DNA of 64,000 nt from Bradyrhizobium yuanmingense (GTDB lineage: Bacteria; Pseudomonadota; Alphaproteobacteria; Rhizobiales; Xanthobacteraceae). The notes beneath the pieces are model-generated. The model was given only the letters and a program-made list of their open reading frames with translations, was not told the origin of the DNA and made no database searches. The stretch spans positions 30,499-94,498 of the forward strand of contig NZ_JARFML010000029.1 in the NCBI RefSeq assembly GCF_029167105.1. Reading direction: 5' to 3'. This document shows positions 18,701 through 27,267 of the stretch, one piece after another. Each line of letters opens with the position of its first letter. Within the stretch, counting starts at the first letter, position 1. Made by a program: the position numbers and the translations under genes.

Positions 18701-19559
18701 GCTGGACGCCTGCCGCGTAGGCGGGGTGGTTGATCATGGTCACGAATTCCGGCAGCAGCTCGTGGCCGGCCCGATGCAGAATCACCCCGTCATGCGTGCC
18801 CGGCGGATAGAAGTCGGCCAGACGGTAGAGTCCCGCCAGTGCGCGGATGCCGTGCCGAAACGGAGGCCGGGCGGCAGCTTCGATGCTGAGCGGCTTGCTG
18901 AAGCCGGCATTGGTCGGATCGACGCCGATCTGGCCGTCGACCTCGAATATCGAGCGTCGCGCTATGTCTTCCGGCGACGGAATCCTGATCCGCGTGACGA
19001 TCTGGTCGGCGCCGGCGCCCGAGGCGCGCCGATAGACCCGCTCCTCCATCCGCAGGAAACGCGTGTCATCCACGGTCAGGTCTGGGGTGGCATAGAGGAA
19101 ATAGGCTTCGGTCTGCCTGCTCTTGAGCCAGATACCCCAATCTTCGTACGTGTTCTCGTGTCCGAGCACGTAGCCTTCGGTGTTGCAGAAGATGAGGTCG
19201 AGCAGCCGGGCGGCCTTCTGCCAGATGACGCGGACATAGGCTTCCCAGGACCCGTCGAACGTCGCGGTCAGCAGCACATAATCCAAGCCGTCAACGGATT
19301 CGTCCTCGGGTTCGAGCACGGCGATGCCCACCGAGTGGATCCGCCCGACGCGGTCAACGGAATCGGTCAGCACGCGGGCGAGCTCGTATTCATACGCGTT
19401 GGCGCGTCCGCCATTCAGCGCCCGCAACACGTATTTGACGCGGGTCTTGTACGTGGTCGCATCCAGGGACGGCACGAACCCCTTCTTGATCGGAGCCATC
19501 ACCCTGAAATCGGACGTGCCGGCCATGCTGCCGGTCTTGATGGTCAAATCACGACGCAT
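15738..19559 (-). CDS. DyP-type peroxidase-cytochrome P450 fusion with extra N-terminal domain
   Basis: This 1273-residue protein has three parts. Residues about 1-330 form a domain I cannot name, containing TATFDGSWEAYVRV. Residues about 335-720 are a dye-decolorizing peroxidase: GFADG carries the distal Asp (about 516), FHAHIRR the proximal heme His (about 661), and RRGMSYG the distal Arg. Residues about 750-1255 look like a cytochrome P450 with the heme-thiolate segment FGGNRRVAGHPTHSCPG (Cys about 1224) and IGGVDVRPGD before it. The ExxR Glu is replaced (MQLR). The ATG at 19559 has GGGAG 8 nt before it. No signal peptide is seen. Two heme centres in one chain suggest coupled peroxide chemistry, with the substrate unknown. 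Confidence 0.8.
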   Translation of the reverse strand: MRRDLTIKTGSMAGTSDFRVMAPIKKGFVPSLDATTYKTRVKYVLRALNGGRANAYEYELARVLTDSVDRVGRIHSVGIAVLEPEDESVDGLDYVLLTATFDGSWEAYVRVIWQKAARLLDLIFCNTEGYVLGHENTYEDWGIWLKSRQTEAYFLYATPDLTVDDTRFLRMEERVYRRASGAGADQIVTRIRIPSPEDIARRSIFEVDGQIGVDPTNAGFSKPLSIEAAARPPFRHGIRALAGLYRLADFYPPGTHDGVILHRAGHELLPEFVTMINHPAYAAGVQRARRRYEEALRWLMTPPDVAPVRRNLPLAPPAEPPLQDTGNVQGGILNPYNSDHGCLLLLQFANPAALAAFLDVLQVTSEADVLTPGQIVANIAFTVEGLRQAGLSDEEVRTLPEEFVQGMERRAGLLGDVRWNHPNRWRLPASNWALGVNAPDLPAGDPAPRISMSSVHAVLQLRLLLSKDAPQTTADARDALMDEMTRLVEVDAGIRPLSIQWMQRQRDKRSGDMQDHFGFADGGSDPVLRESQAGRDYSNQVHLGEILCGYPNLADETAPFGDATNRAHAMLRDGSFMALRKLRQDVEQLEEVLAHATRQAAETARPDTPALTRETLMAKMMGRWPTGHPQAGQPLTPTPPPGAQSNDFNYDPDPQGQSCPFHAHIRRANPRVSITKADAGARPPRIVRRGMSYGPPVDPQAAKSAPQPERGLVFMAYNASLGEQFEVVQSWLAGGNSSGASSGVSDPFLGVAEPGRLRHFRFEHGGQTIRVALDGSDRLHDEPRPFVRLEWGAYFFAPSKKALADLQQWAASQGYKPAVTWSADQGEKEIARLRLIERQQGEAAAMAAWKTALEDPDSASHFVNASIWAAIRERHGGALRTPFGVLVADRDMVYKVFADSDTKLTITGYLPRMLRSFGILYLGRDAGQPDQVYEQESEACNAAIMALDQPAAFELARAVTQKVLGFMVKQTIDFAVSDGEASWELTVDVHELVDPLLAAFCEAWFGLSEEGGHFRRVGYRWDWKPGEAPGYPGHFLSPSRYIFQPHPNRTVEAIGAAHGDAARRAMESFLTQFGPTNGPVTKAVYNSPRGTGDIPFVARTVAGAMMGFIPTVDGNLRRILNEWLREGTLWALRARYVGTKAKNYMDALNRLRDDFIPAMQLRAVPELIWRTAVVSQTIGGVDVRPGDVIVAGAVSATQQSLAEGRQDIYHAFGGNRRVAGHPTHSCPGADPALAVMLGFFSALVETELPLRTGPIPMSLTMDGRVPAPSPPPP

Positions 19560-20272
19560 GTCTCTGGCTCCCCGGGGTGCACGCAGGCTCGAGGCGACTT
19601 CGCGCCAGGACCAGCCGGCACCCAAAACGTGTTTCGTTATGCAACGCGATCAAGAAAAGTGGGTCGGTTCAGGCATGCGATCTATGATCCATGCGTTCGC
19701 GCGCGCGAGCCCCGCAGCGGCAAGCCTCGAAGCCCATCGCGAACCAATTCTGCGGCTCCCGCGCGTTCAATTGTATGAACTGGCCCACACTCCGCGAACT
19801 TTCCGTTGCGTTACGCGGTCGGAAAGTTCGCCGGAGCAATGCAGTCAGGTCGCGCTGAGAGCGAGGAAGGTTTGAACCCGGGAGGAGGCCGCAATCGGCT
19901 GGCGCGCGTGCCGGCACAGGCAGTGCAGGTCAACGCTCCCATGCCACATCCATGATTCGCATAAGGTATATTATGGAATATATTTATCTACAATGAGATC
20001 AGTTATTTAGGCCGAATTGCTGCCATCTCACCTTCGCCAAAGCTTGTATTTCCGTCTGCGCGTCGGTCGCCGTCTTAGCCCTTGACGGCTACTGTGCATG
20101 GGGTTGTTTTTCAGATTTTGAATCGGGTCTCGTGTGCCAAAGCCGATGTTGCCGCCGACTTGTCCGGCTGCAATAAGCGAGGCATCCGCGAGATCGCAGA
20201 TGACCTTAAGGCCGACCGTCCGTATAGGTTTGCATCTCAGAACAACAACAAACCTTCCGAGGAAGCAGACCC
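19560..20272. other. Long intergenic region with nested palindrome and AT-rich segment
   Basis: About 710 nt separate the divergent DyP-P450 and TRAP genes. No coding frame here has convincing composition or a ribosome site. It contains a nested palindrome at 19790-19835. It also has an AT-rich patch near 19960-20000 with TATATT-ATGG-AATATA (19967-19982), a plausible regulator site or promoter. Both flanking operons are probably controlled from here. Confidence 0.6.
19790..19835. repeat. Nested inverted repeat
   Basis: GCGAACTTTCC at 19794-19804 pairs perfectly with GGAAAGTTCGC at 19821-19831, extendable by CTCC/GGAG with one bulged base. The 16-nt interval itself contains GCGT-T-ACGC on the same centre. 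The two-level symmetry suits either a large hairpin or a dimeric regulator with two spaced operators. Confidence 0.6.
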
Positions 20273-21304
20273 ATGGTCCTTTCCACGCGCTTTTCCCGAC
20301 GCACGCTTCTCAAGGCCTCCGCCGCGACCGCGGTCCTAGGCGGCCTCGGTGCGCCCCATGTGGCCCGGGCCCAGAGCGCCGAGTTCACCTACAAGTACGC
20401 CAATAACCTGCCCGACACCCATCCGCTCAACGTCCGCGCCAAGGAGATGGCGGCGGCGATCAAGACCGAGACAGGCGGCAAGTTCGACCTGCAAATCTTC
20501 CCGAACAACCAGCTCGGCTCCGACACCGACATGCTGAGCCAGATCCGCTCCGGCGGCGTCGAGTTCTTCACGCTGTCCGGCCTGATCCTGTCGACCCTGG
20601 TGCCGGCGGCGTCCATCAACGGTATCGGCTTCGCGTTCCCGGACTACGACACGGTCTGGAAGGCCATGGACGGCGATCTCGGCGCCCATGTCCGCGGCGA
20701 GATCAAGAAGGCCGGCCTCGAGGTCATGGACAAGATCTGGGACAACGGCTTCCGCCAGACCACGTCGTCCACCAGGCCGATCGCCGGGCCTGACGACCTC
20801 AAGGCCTTCAAGATCCGCGTGCCGGTGTCGCCGCTGTGGACCTCGATGTTCAAGGCGTTCGATGCCGCGCCCGCCTCGATCAATTTCAGCGAGGTCTATT
20901 CCGCGCTACAGACCAAGATCGTCGAGGGCCAGGAGAACCCGCTGGCCATCATCTCGACCGGCAAGCTCTACGAGGTGCAGAAGTACTGCTCGCTGACCAA
21001 CCACATGTGGGACGGCTTCTGGTTCCTGGCCAACCGCAGAGCCTGGGAAAAGCTGCCGCAGGACGTCCGCACCGTCGTCGCCAGGAACATCAATGCCGCC
21101 GCCGTCAAGGAGCGTGAGGATACCGCCAAGCTGAATGCCAACCTGCAGCAGGAGCTCGCGGGCAAGGGCCTGATCTTCAACCAGCCGGCCGTCGCGCCGT
21201 TCCGCGACAAGCTGCGCTCCGCCGGCTTCTATGCTGAATGGAAGGGCAAATATGGCGATCAGGCCTGGGAGCTTCTGGAGAAGGCCGTCGGCAAGCTGTC
21301 CTAG
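20273..21304 (+). CDS. TRAP transporter substrate-binding protein (DctP family)
   Basis: This 343-residue periplasmic protein binds an organic acid for the downstream membrane subunit. It has a twin-Arg signal (SRRTLLKASAATAVLGG, cleavage after ARA). The DctP signature Arg lies in LKAFKIRVPVSPLWTSMF, where it would form the salt bridge to a carboxylate. GAGGAAG lies 9 nt before the ATG. It is the first gene of a three-gene operon with the fused permease and an acyl-CoA synthetase, suggesting the imported acid is then activated with CoA. Confidence 0.9.
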   Translation: MVLSTRFSRRTLLKASAATAVLGGLGAPHVARAQSAEFTYKYANNLPDTHPLNVRAKEMAAAIKTETGGKFDLQIFPNNQLGSDTDMLSQIRSGGVEFFTLSGLILSTLVPAASINGIGFAFPDYDTVWKAMDGDLGAHVRGEIKKAGLEVMDKIWDNGFRQTTSSTRPIAGPDDLKAFKIRVPVSPLWTSMFKAFDAAPASINFSEVYSALQTKIVEGQENPLAIISTGKLYEVQKYCSLTNHMWDGFWFLANRRAWEKLPQDVRTVVARNINAAAVKEREDTAKLNANLQQELAGKGLIFNQPAVAPFRDKLRSAGFYAEWKGKYGDQAWELLEKAVGKLS

Positions 21305-21319
21305 CGCGTTGGGGCCAGC

Positions 21320-23209
21320 ATGGCTCATGTCGAGATCGAGGTGACCGAAGCGGTGGGCGAGGCGACGTTGCAGTCCCCTCGCCGACCTTCGCTGCTGGCC
21401 TCAGTCGAGCGCGTGCTCGGCCTCGTCGTCGAAATCCCCACGGCGATCCTGGTGGTCGCCGAGATCGTGATCCTGTTTGCCGGCGTGGTCGCACGCTATG
21501 GCCTGCACCGGCCGCTGATCTGGTCGGACGAACTCGCCTCGATCCTGTTCCTGTGGCTCGCCATGTTGGGCGCGGCGGTTGCGTTCCGCCGCTCCGAGCA
21601 CATGCGCATGACGGCGGTCGTCGCCAGCGCCAGGCCGGCGATGCGGGCCTATCTCGATCTGGTCGCGACCTCCGCGGCCCTGGCGTTCCTGATTCTGATT
21701 GTGTGGCCGGCCTGCGACTACGCCTATGAAGAAAGCTACATCACGACGCCGGCGCTCCAGATCTCCAATATGTGGCGCGCCGCTGCGCTGCCGGTCGGCA
21801 TCGGCCTGATGGCGGCCTTTGCCCTGCTGCGGCTCGTGCGCGCCGCCGACCATCGAATGGTTGCGGCCGCCGTGCTGTCGGTTGCGGTCGTGATCGGCCT
21901 GTTCTGGCTGGCCGAGCCATTGCTGCGGCCGCTCGGCAATCTCAACCTCATCATCTTCTTCGTCGGCGTCGCCGGCTTCTGCGTGTTTGCCGGGGTTCCC
22001 ATTGCGTTCGGTTTTGGTCTTGCGATCTACGGCTATCTCGCGCTGACCACGCGCACGCCGGTCATGGTGCTGGTCGGGCGCATGGACGAGGGCATGAGCC
22101 ACCTCATCCTGCTCTCGGTGCCGCTCTTCGTGTTCTTAGGCCTGCTGATCGAGATGACCGGCATGGCGCGGGCCATGGTGGCGTTCCTGGCAAGCCTGCT
22201 TGGCCACATCAGGGGCGGCCTGCATTACGTGCTGGTCGGCGCCATGTACCTGGTCTCGGGCATCTCTGGCGCCAAGGCAGCCGACATGGCGGCAGTCGCG
22301 CCCGTGCTGTTTCCCGAGATGAAAGAGCGCGGCGCCAAGCCCGGCGATCTCGTCGCGCTGCTTGCGGCCACCGGCGCCCAGACCGAGACCATCCCGCCGA
22401 GCCTCGTGCTGATCACGATCGGCTCGGTCACGGGCGTCTCGATCGCCGCCCTCTTCACCGGCGGCTTACTACCCGGCGTCGTGCTCGCGATCACGCTCTG
22501 CATGCTGGTGTGGTGGCGCTACCGCCACGAGGATATGGGCCACGTCCGCCGCGCGACGGCATCCGAAATCGGCAAGACCTTCGTCGTCGCCCTGCCCGCG
22601 CTCGCGCTGCCCTTCGTGATCCGCTACGCCGTGGTCGAGGGCATCGCGACCGCCACCGAAGTCTCCACCATCGGCATCGTCTATGGCGCCCTCGTCGGCC
22701 TCCTGATCTACCGCCGCTTCGACTGGCGGCGGCTGTTTCCGATGCTGGTCGAGACCGCCGCGCTATCGGGGGCGATCCTCCTGATCATCGGCACGGCGAC
22801 CGGCATGGCCTGGGGCCTGACCCAATCCGGCTTCTCGCGCTCGCTGGCGGCGGCCATGACGGGATTGCCGGGCGGGGCTGCGACCTTCATCGCCGTGTCG
22901 ATCCTGGCCTTCACCATCCTCGGCAGCGTGCTGGAGGGCATCCCGGCGATCGTGCTGTTCGGACCGCTGCTGTTTCCGATCGCCCGCGCCGTCGGGGTGC
23001 ACGAGGTGCACTACGCCATGGTGATCATTCTCGCCATGGGTATCGGGCTATTCGCCCCGCCCTTCGGCGTCGGCTATTATGCCGCCTGCGCCATCGGACG
23101 CGTCGATCCGGCCGAAGGCATCAGGCCGATCTGGGGCTATCTGCTGGCGCTGCTGGTGGGATTGATCATCGTCGCGATCTTCCCCTGGATCTCGATCGGA
23201 TTTCTTTGA
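21320..23209 (+). CDS. Fused TRAP transporter small and large permease (DctQM)
   Basis: This 629-residue membrane protein joins the four-helix DctQ subunit (about residues 30-190, with LIWSDELASILFLWLAMLG) to the twelve-helix DctM subunit (about 205-629, with GVPIAFGFGLAIYG and ATGAQTETIPPSLVLITIG). It uses a sodium gradient to import the ligand of the DctP protein encoded 15 nt upstream. Fusion of the two permease subunits is common in the family. Confidence 0.9.
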   Translation: MAHVEIEVTEAVGEATLQSPRRPSLLASVERVLGLVVEIPTAILVVAEIVILFAGVVARYGLHRPLIWSDELASILFLWLAMLGAAVAFRRSEHMRMTAVVASARPAMRAYLDLVATSAALAFLILIVWPACDYAYEESYITTPALQISNMWRAAALPVGIGLMAAFALLRLVRAADHRMVAAAVLSVAVVIGLFWLAEPLLRPLGNLNLIIFFVGVAGFCVFAGVPIAFGFGLAIYGYLALTTRTPVMVLVGRMDEGMSHLILLSVPLFVFLGLLIEMTGMARAMVAFLASLLGHIRGGLHYVLVGAMYLVSGISGAKAADMAAVAPVLFPEMKERGAKPGDLVALLAATGAQTETIPPSLVLITIGSVTGVSIAALFTGGLLPGVVLAITLCMLVWWRYRHEDMGHVRRATASEIGKTFVVALPALALPFVIRYAVVEGIATATEVSTIGIVYGALVGLLIYRRFDWRRLFPMLVETAALSGAILLIIGTATGMAWGLTQSGFSRSLAAAMTGLPGGAATFIAVSILAFTILGSVLEGIPAIVLFGPLLFPIARAVGVHEVHYAMVIILAMGIGLFAPPFGVGYYAACAIGRVDPAEGIRPIWGYLLALLVGLIIVAIFPWISIGFL

Positions 23210-23230
23210 TGCGGTTTAAGGAGGGTGTCG

Positions 23231-24880
23231 ATGAGTGAGCGACAGAATCCGTACAATATCGGCCTCGACAAGACGCAAGCCAATTATGTGCCGCTGAGCC
23301 CGCTGAGCTTCCTCGCGCGTAGCGCGGCGGTCTATCCCGATCACGTCAGCACGGTCTATGAAGGCCGCAGCTTCACCTGGGTGCAGACCTATGAGCGCTG
23401 CCGGCGGTTTGCCTCCTGGCTTTCGAGCAAGGGCATCGGCGTCGGCGACACCGTCGCGGCGATGCTGCCCAACATTCCCGCGATGAACGAGGCGCACTTC
23501 GCGGTGCCCATGACCGGCGCCGTGCTCAACGCGCTCAACATCCGTCTCGATGCGCCTTCGATCGCGTTCCAGCTCGATCATGGCGGCGCGAAAATCATCC
23601 TGGTCGATCCAGAGTTTTCAGGCGTCATCACTGCGGCCCTGGCGCAGATGACCGGCCCCAAGCCGCTGGTGGTCGACGTCGACGACGCATCGTTCAAGGG
23701 CGGCAAGCGCATCGGCGAGATCGAGTACGAGGCGGCCGTCGCCCAGGGCGATCCAGGCTTCGCGCCGATCACGCCGGGCGATGAATGGGACGCGATTGCG
23801 CTGAGCTACACCTCGGGCACGACGGGCAATCCCAAGGGCGTCGTCACCCATCATCGCGGCGCCTATCTGAACGCCGTCAGCAACATCCTCGCCGGCAATC
23901 TCGGCCAGCATCCGGTCTATCTCTGGACGCTGCCGATGTTCCACTGCAACGGCTGGTGCTTTCCCTGGACCATTGCGGCGGCCGCCGGCATCAATGTCTG
24001 CCTGCGCAAGGTCGAGCCGACCAGGATCTTCGAGCTGATCAAGCGCCACGGCGTCACCCACATGTGCGGCGCGCCGATCGTCTACAACACGCTGATCAAC
24101 GCGCCCGATGCACCAAAGGGCGATGCGGCCCGCCGCGTCGTCGGCCTGATCGCGGGCGCAGCGCCGCCGGTCGCGGTGTTGGAAGGCGCCGAAAGCATCG
24201 GCATCAAGCTGACACATGTCTACGGCCTGACCGAGGTCTACGGCCCCGCTTCCGTCTGCGCCGAGCAGCCGGGCTGGGATGACCTGCCCGCCGCCGAGCG
24301 CGCCCGCATGAAGCGCCGGCAGGGCGTGCCTTACCCGCTGCAGGAAGCCGTCACCGTGATCAATCCGCAAACGATGCAGCAGGTGCCGCGCGACGGCGAG
24401 ACCATCGGCGAGGTCATGTTCCGCGGCAACATCGTGATGAAGGGCTACCTGAAGAACGAGAAGGCGACGAAGGAAGCGTTCGAAAGCGGCTGGTTTCACA
24501 CCGGCGATCTCGGCGTGCTCGACGAGCACGGCTACGTCATCATCAAGGACCGCTCCAAGGACATCATCATCTCCGGCGGCGAGAACATTTCCTCGGTCGA
24601 GGTCGAGGACGTCCTCTACAAGCACCCGGCCGTGCTGTTCGCGGCCGTGGTGGCAAAACCCGATCCGAAATGGGGTGAAGTGCCCTGCGCCTTCGTCGAA
24701 CTGAAAGAGGGCGCCAGCGCCAGCGAGGCGGACATCATCGCCTTCTGCCGCAGCCAGATGTCCGGCTTCAAGACGCCGAAGGCGGTCGTGTTCGGGCCGA
24801 TTCCGAAGACGTCCACGGGCAAGATTCAGAAATTCCTGCTGCGCAACGAGGTCGGCTCGGTGAAGGCGATCTCGGCCTGA
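23231..24880 (+). CDS. Acyl-CoA synthetase (AMP-forming, DmdB/AlkK-like)
   Basis: This 549-residue ligase of the ANL superfamily activates a carboxylic acid with ATP and CoA. The P-loop-like motif YTSGTTGNPKG, the A5 motif YGLTEVYGP, the hinge region TGDLGVLDEHGYVIIKDRSKD and the C-terminal catalytic Lys in PKTSTGKIQK are all present. The TLPMFHCNGWCFPW stretch is typical of the medium-chain/methylmercaptopropionate branch. GGAGG lies 6 nt before the ATG at 23231. Position after a TRAP transporter suggests it works on the imported acid; the substrate is not fixed. Confidence 0.85.
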   Translation: MSERQNPYNIGLDKTQANYVPLSPLSFLARSAAVYPDHVSTVYEGRSFTWVQTYERCRRFASWLSSKGIGVGDTVAAMLPNIPAMNEAHFAVPMTGAVLNALNIRLDAPSIAFQLDHGGAKIILVDPEFSGVITAALAQMTGPKPLVVDVDDASFKGGKRIGEIEYEAAVAQGDPGFAPITPGDEWDAIALSYTSGTTGNPKGVVTHHRGAYLNAVSNILAGNLGQHPVYLWTLPMFHCNGWCFPWTIAAAAGINVCLRKVEPTRIFELIKRHGVTHMCGAPIVYNTLINAPDAPKGDAARRVVGLIAGAAPPVAVLEGAESIGIKLTHVYGLTEVYGPASVCAEQPGWDDLPAAERARMKRRQGVPYPLQEAVTVINPQTMQQVPRDGETIGEVMFRGNIVMKGYLKNEKATKEAFESGWFHTGDLGVLDEHGYVIIKDRSKDIIISGGENISSVEVEDVLYKHPAVLFAAVVAKPDPKWGEVPCAFVELKEGASASEADIIAFCRSQMSGFKTPKAVVFGPIPKTSTGKIQKFLLRNEVGSVKAISA

Positions 24881-24896
24881 CCAGCGGCCAAAGAAT

Positions 24897-24923
24897 CTTC
24901 CGCCCGCCCACGGCGGGCGGAAG
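24897..24923. terminator. Strong hairpin between convergent operons
   Basis: CTTCCGCCCGCC pairs perfectly over 12 bp with GGCGGGCGGAAG across a 3-nt loop, located 16 nt after the acyl-CoA synthetase stop and 11 nt from the end of the convergent dctP gene. It probably ends transcription from both sides. Confidence 0.75.
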
Positions 24924-24934
24924 CTCTCTCATCT

Positions 24935-25912
24935 TCACATCTTCTTGTAGGCGTCGAGCACCGCCTGACCGTCGGCGCCTGCCTTCTTCAGCCAGTCGGC
25001 CGTGAGCTGGTCGCCGATCTTCTGGAAGCCGGCCTTCAGTGCCGGGCTCGGCGGCTCGACGGTCATGCCTTTGGCCTTGAGCTGACCGAGGTACCAATTG
25101 GCCTTCTCTTCCCAAGCCTTCCAGCCGCGCGTCTCCGCGGTGGCGGCGGCCTTCAGGATGGCTTCCTGGGTCGGCTTGTCGAGCGCCTCGAAGGCAGCCT
25201 TATTGACGAAGGTGTAGTTCTTCGGAATCCAGGCCTGCACGTCATAGAAGTATTTGAGCGACTCCCACGCCTTCGAATCGTAGCCGGTGCCGCCCGACGA
25301 CATGAAGGAGTTCACCACGCCGGTCGCCAACGCCTGTGGCAGTTCCGCAGCCTGGATCGTGACCGATTGCGCGCCGACCAGTTCGCCGATCCGCGCGGTC
25401 CCGACATTGTAGGCGCGCCACTTCAGACCCTTCATGTCCTCGATCGTGGCCAGCGGCTTGTTGACGTAGACGCCCTGCGGTGCCCACGGCACCACGAACA
25501 GCAGCTTGAGACCTTGCGCGTCGAGCTTCTTGGCGATCGCAGGCTTGGAGGCCTGATACAGCTTCGTCGCCTCGGGGAAGCTGGTCGCGAGGAACGGCAC
25601 GACGTCGACGCCGAAGATCGGGTCTTCGTTCTCGTGGATCGACAGCAGCACCTCACCCATCTGCGCCTGCCCGGTCACCACGGCGCGCTTGATGTCAGGC
25701 GCCTTGAACAGCGAGGCGCCCGGATGAACCGTGATCTGGAGCTTGCCCGAGGTGGCGGCTTCGACGTCCTTGGCGAACGCGACCAGGTTTTCGGAGTGCG
25801 GATTGTCCGCAGGATACGCTGCCGGCAGATTCCATTTGCTCTGAGCCAAGGCAGGTGTCGCGGCCAGCACAACGCCGGCAATCAAGGATGCGTGGAATAA
25901 ACGAGACATCAT
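24935..25912 (-). CDS. TRAP transporter substrate-binding protein (DctP family), second system
   Basis: This 325-residue periplasmic binding protein starts with a Sec signal (LIAGVVLAATPALAQ). The conserved Arg is in MKGLKWRAYNVGTARIGE. AGGAG lies 7 nt before the first of two adjacent ATG codons, which sets the start at 25912. It differs clearly from the DctP at 20273 and belongs to the reverse-strand operon dctQ-dctM-dctP. The ligand is unknown. Confidence 0.9.
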   Translation of the reverse strand: MMSRLFHASLIAGVVLAATPALAQSKWNLPAAYPADNPHSENLVAFAKDVEAATSGKLQITVHPGASLFKAPDIKRAVVTGQAQMGEVLLSIHENEDPIFGVDVVPFLATSFPEATKLYQASKPAIAKKLDAQGLKLLFVVPWAPQGVYVNKPLATIEDMKGLKWRAYNVGTARIGELVGAQSVTIQAAELPQALATGVVNSFMSSGGTGYDSKAWESLKYFYDVQAWIPKNYTFVNKAAFEALDKPTQEAILKAAATAETRGWKAWEEKANWYLGQLKAKGMTVEPPSPALKAGFQKIGDQLTADWLKKAGADGQAVLDAYKKM

Positions 25913-25951
25913 CGGACTTCTCCTCACAGTCGATCTAGAGAACGGGTACGC

Positions 25952-27265
25952 TCAGTCTGGGAAGGCGAGCTTCGGCAGGAACATCACGATCTGCGGATAC
26001 TCCGTGATGATGAACACGGCGACCAGCAGCAACACGAAGAACGGAAACGCCGCCCGCGCAACCGTAAAGGTATCGCGGCCGCTCATGTTCTGGAGCACGA
26101 ACAGGTTGAAGCCGACCGGCGGCGTGATCTGCGCCATTTCGACGTGGATGATCAGATAGACGCCGAACCAGACCAGGTCGAGGCCGGCCTGCCTGACCAT
26201 GGGCAGCACGATGACGGCGGTCAGAACGATCATCGAGATTCCGTCGATCAGGCACCCCAGGATGATGTACATGATGCTCAGATACAGCGCGAGCATGCTC
26301 GGCGTGAGCTGCTGGCCCTGGACCCAGGTGGCGAGCGCGGCCGGAATGCCCGTATAGGCCATCGCCGCCGTGGTGTAGGCCGCGCCTGCCAGGATCAGCA
26401 TGATCATGCAAGTCAGGCGCGTCGCGCTCATGACGCTCTCGAGGAAATTCTTGCGCGTGAGCGTGCCGCTCCACCAGGCCAGCAGCAGCGCACCGGAAAC
26501 GCCCCAGGCCGCGCATTCCGTCGCCGTCGCAAAGCCGAGAACGAGCGACAGGAACACCGCCAGGATCAGCAGCAGGCAGGGCGCGAGCTTGGCGGACTCG
26601 CGCAGCTTCTGCCGGAGGGGCATCGGCGGATCGCGCGGCGGAATCTTCGTGGGGTTGAGCAGCGACCAGATGATGATGTAGCCGGAATAGAGCGCTATCA
26701 CGAGCAGCCCCGGCAGGAAGCCGCCGAGGAACACTTGAAGCACGGAGACGTTCGCCGTGACAGCATAGACCACCATCGGAATCGACGGCGGGATCAGCAG
26801 GCCGAGCGTGCCCGAGCCGGCCAGCGATCCGAGGCTCAGGCCCTTGTCATAGCCGCGCTTGTCGAGTTCCGGCAGCGCGATCTTGCCGATGGTCGCGCAG
26901 GTCGCCGCCGACGAGCCCGACACCGCCGCGAAGATGCCGCAGCCGATCACGTTCACATGTGTCAGCCGTCCCGGCAGCCACTGCACCCAGGGCGACAGGC
27001 CGCGGAACATTTCCTCCGACAATTTGGTGCGGAAGAGAATCTCTCCCATCCAGATGAACAACGGCAGCGCCGCCAGCGTCCAGGATGAGCTCGCGCTCCA
27101 GGTGGTGGTCGCAAGGACGGTGCCGAGCGGCAGGCCCGTGGTGAGCGCCATCGCCACGAAGCCGACCAGCCCGAGCGAGACCGCGATCCAGACGCCGCTT
27201 CCCAGCAGCAGGATCATGACGCCGAGCAGGACGAACGACAGCTCGATCATGCCGAGATTGGCCAT
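25952..27265 (-). CDS. TRAP transporter large permease (DctM family)
   Basis: This 437-residue membrane protein has about twelve hydrophobic helices and the family hallmarks FAAVSGSSAATCATIG, GSLAGSGTLGLLIPPSIP and ITPPVGFNLFVLQ. It begins MANLGMIELSFVLLG, 2 nt after the dctQ stop. It is the transport channel of the second TRAP system; the substrate is unknown. Confidence 0.9.
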   Translation of the reverse strand: MANLGMIELSFVLLGVMILLLGSGVWIAVSLGLVGFVAMALTTGLPLGTVLATTTWSASSSWTLAALPLFIWMGEILFRTKLSEEMFRGLSPWVQWLPGRLTHVNVIGCGIFAAVSGSSAATCATIGKIALPELDKRGYDKGLSLGSLAGSGTLGLLIPPSIPMVVYAVTANVSVLQVFLGGFLPGLLVIALYSGYIIIWSLLNPTKIPPRDPPMPLRQKLRESAKLAPCLLLILAVFLSLVLGFATATECAAWGVSGALLLAWWSGTLTRKNFLESVMSATRLTCMIMLILAGAAYTTAAMAYTGIPAALATWVQGQQLTPSMLALYLSIMYIILGCLIDGISMIVLTAVIVLPMVRQAGLDLVWFGVYLIIHVEMAQITPPVGFNLFVLQNMSGRDTFTVARAAFPFFVLLLVAVFIITEYPQIVMFLPKLAFPD

Positions 27266-27267
27266 GG

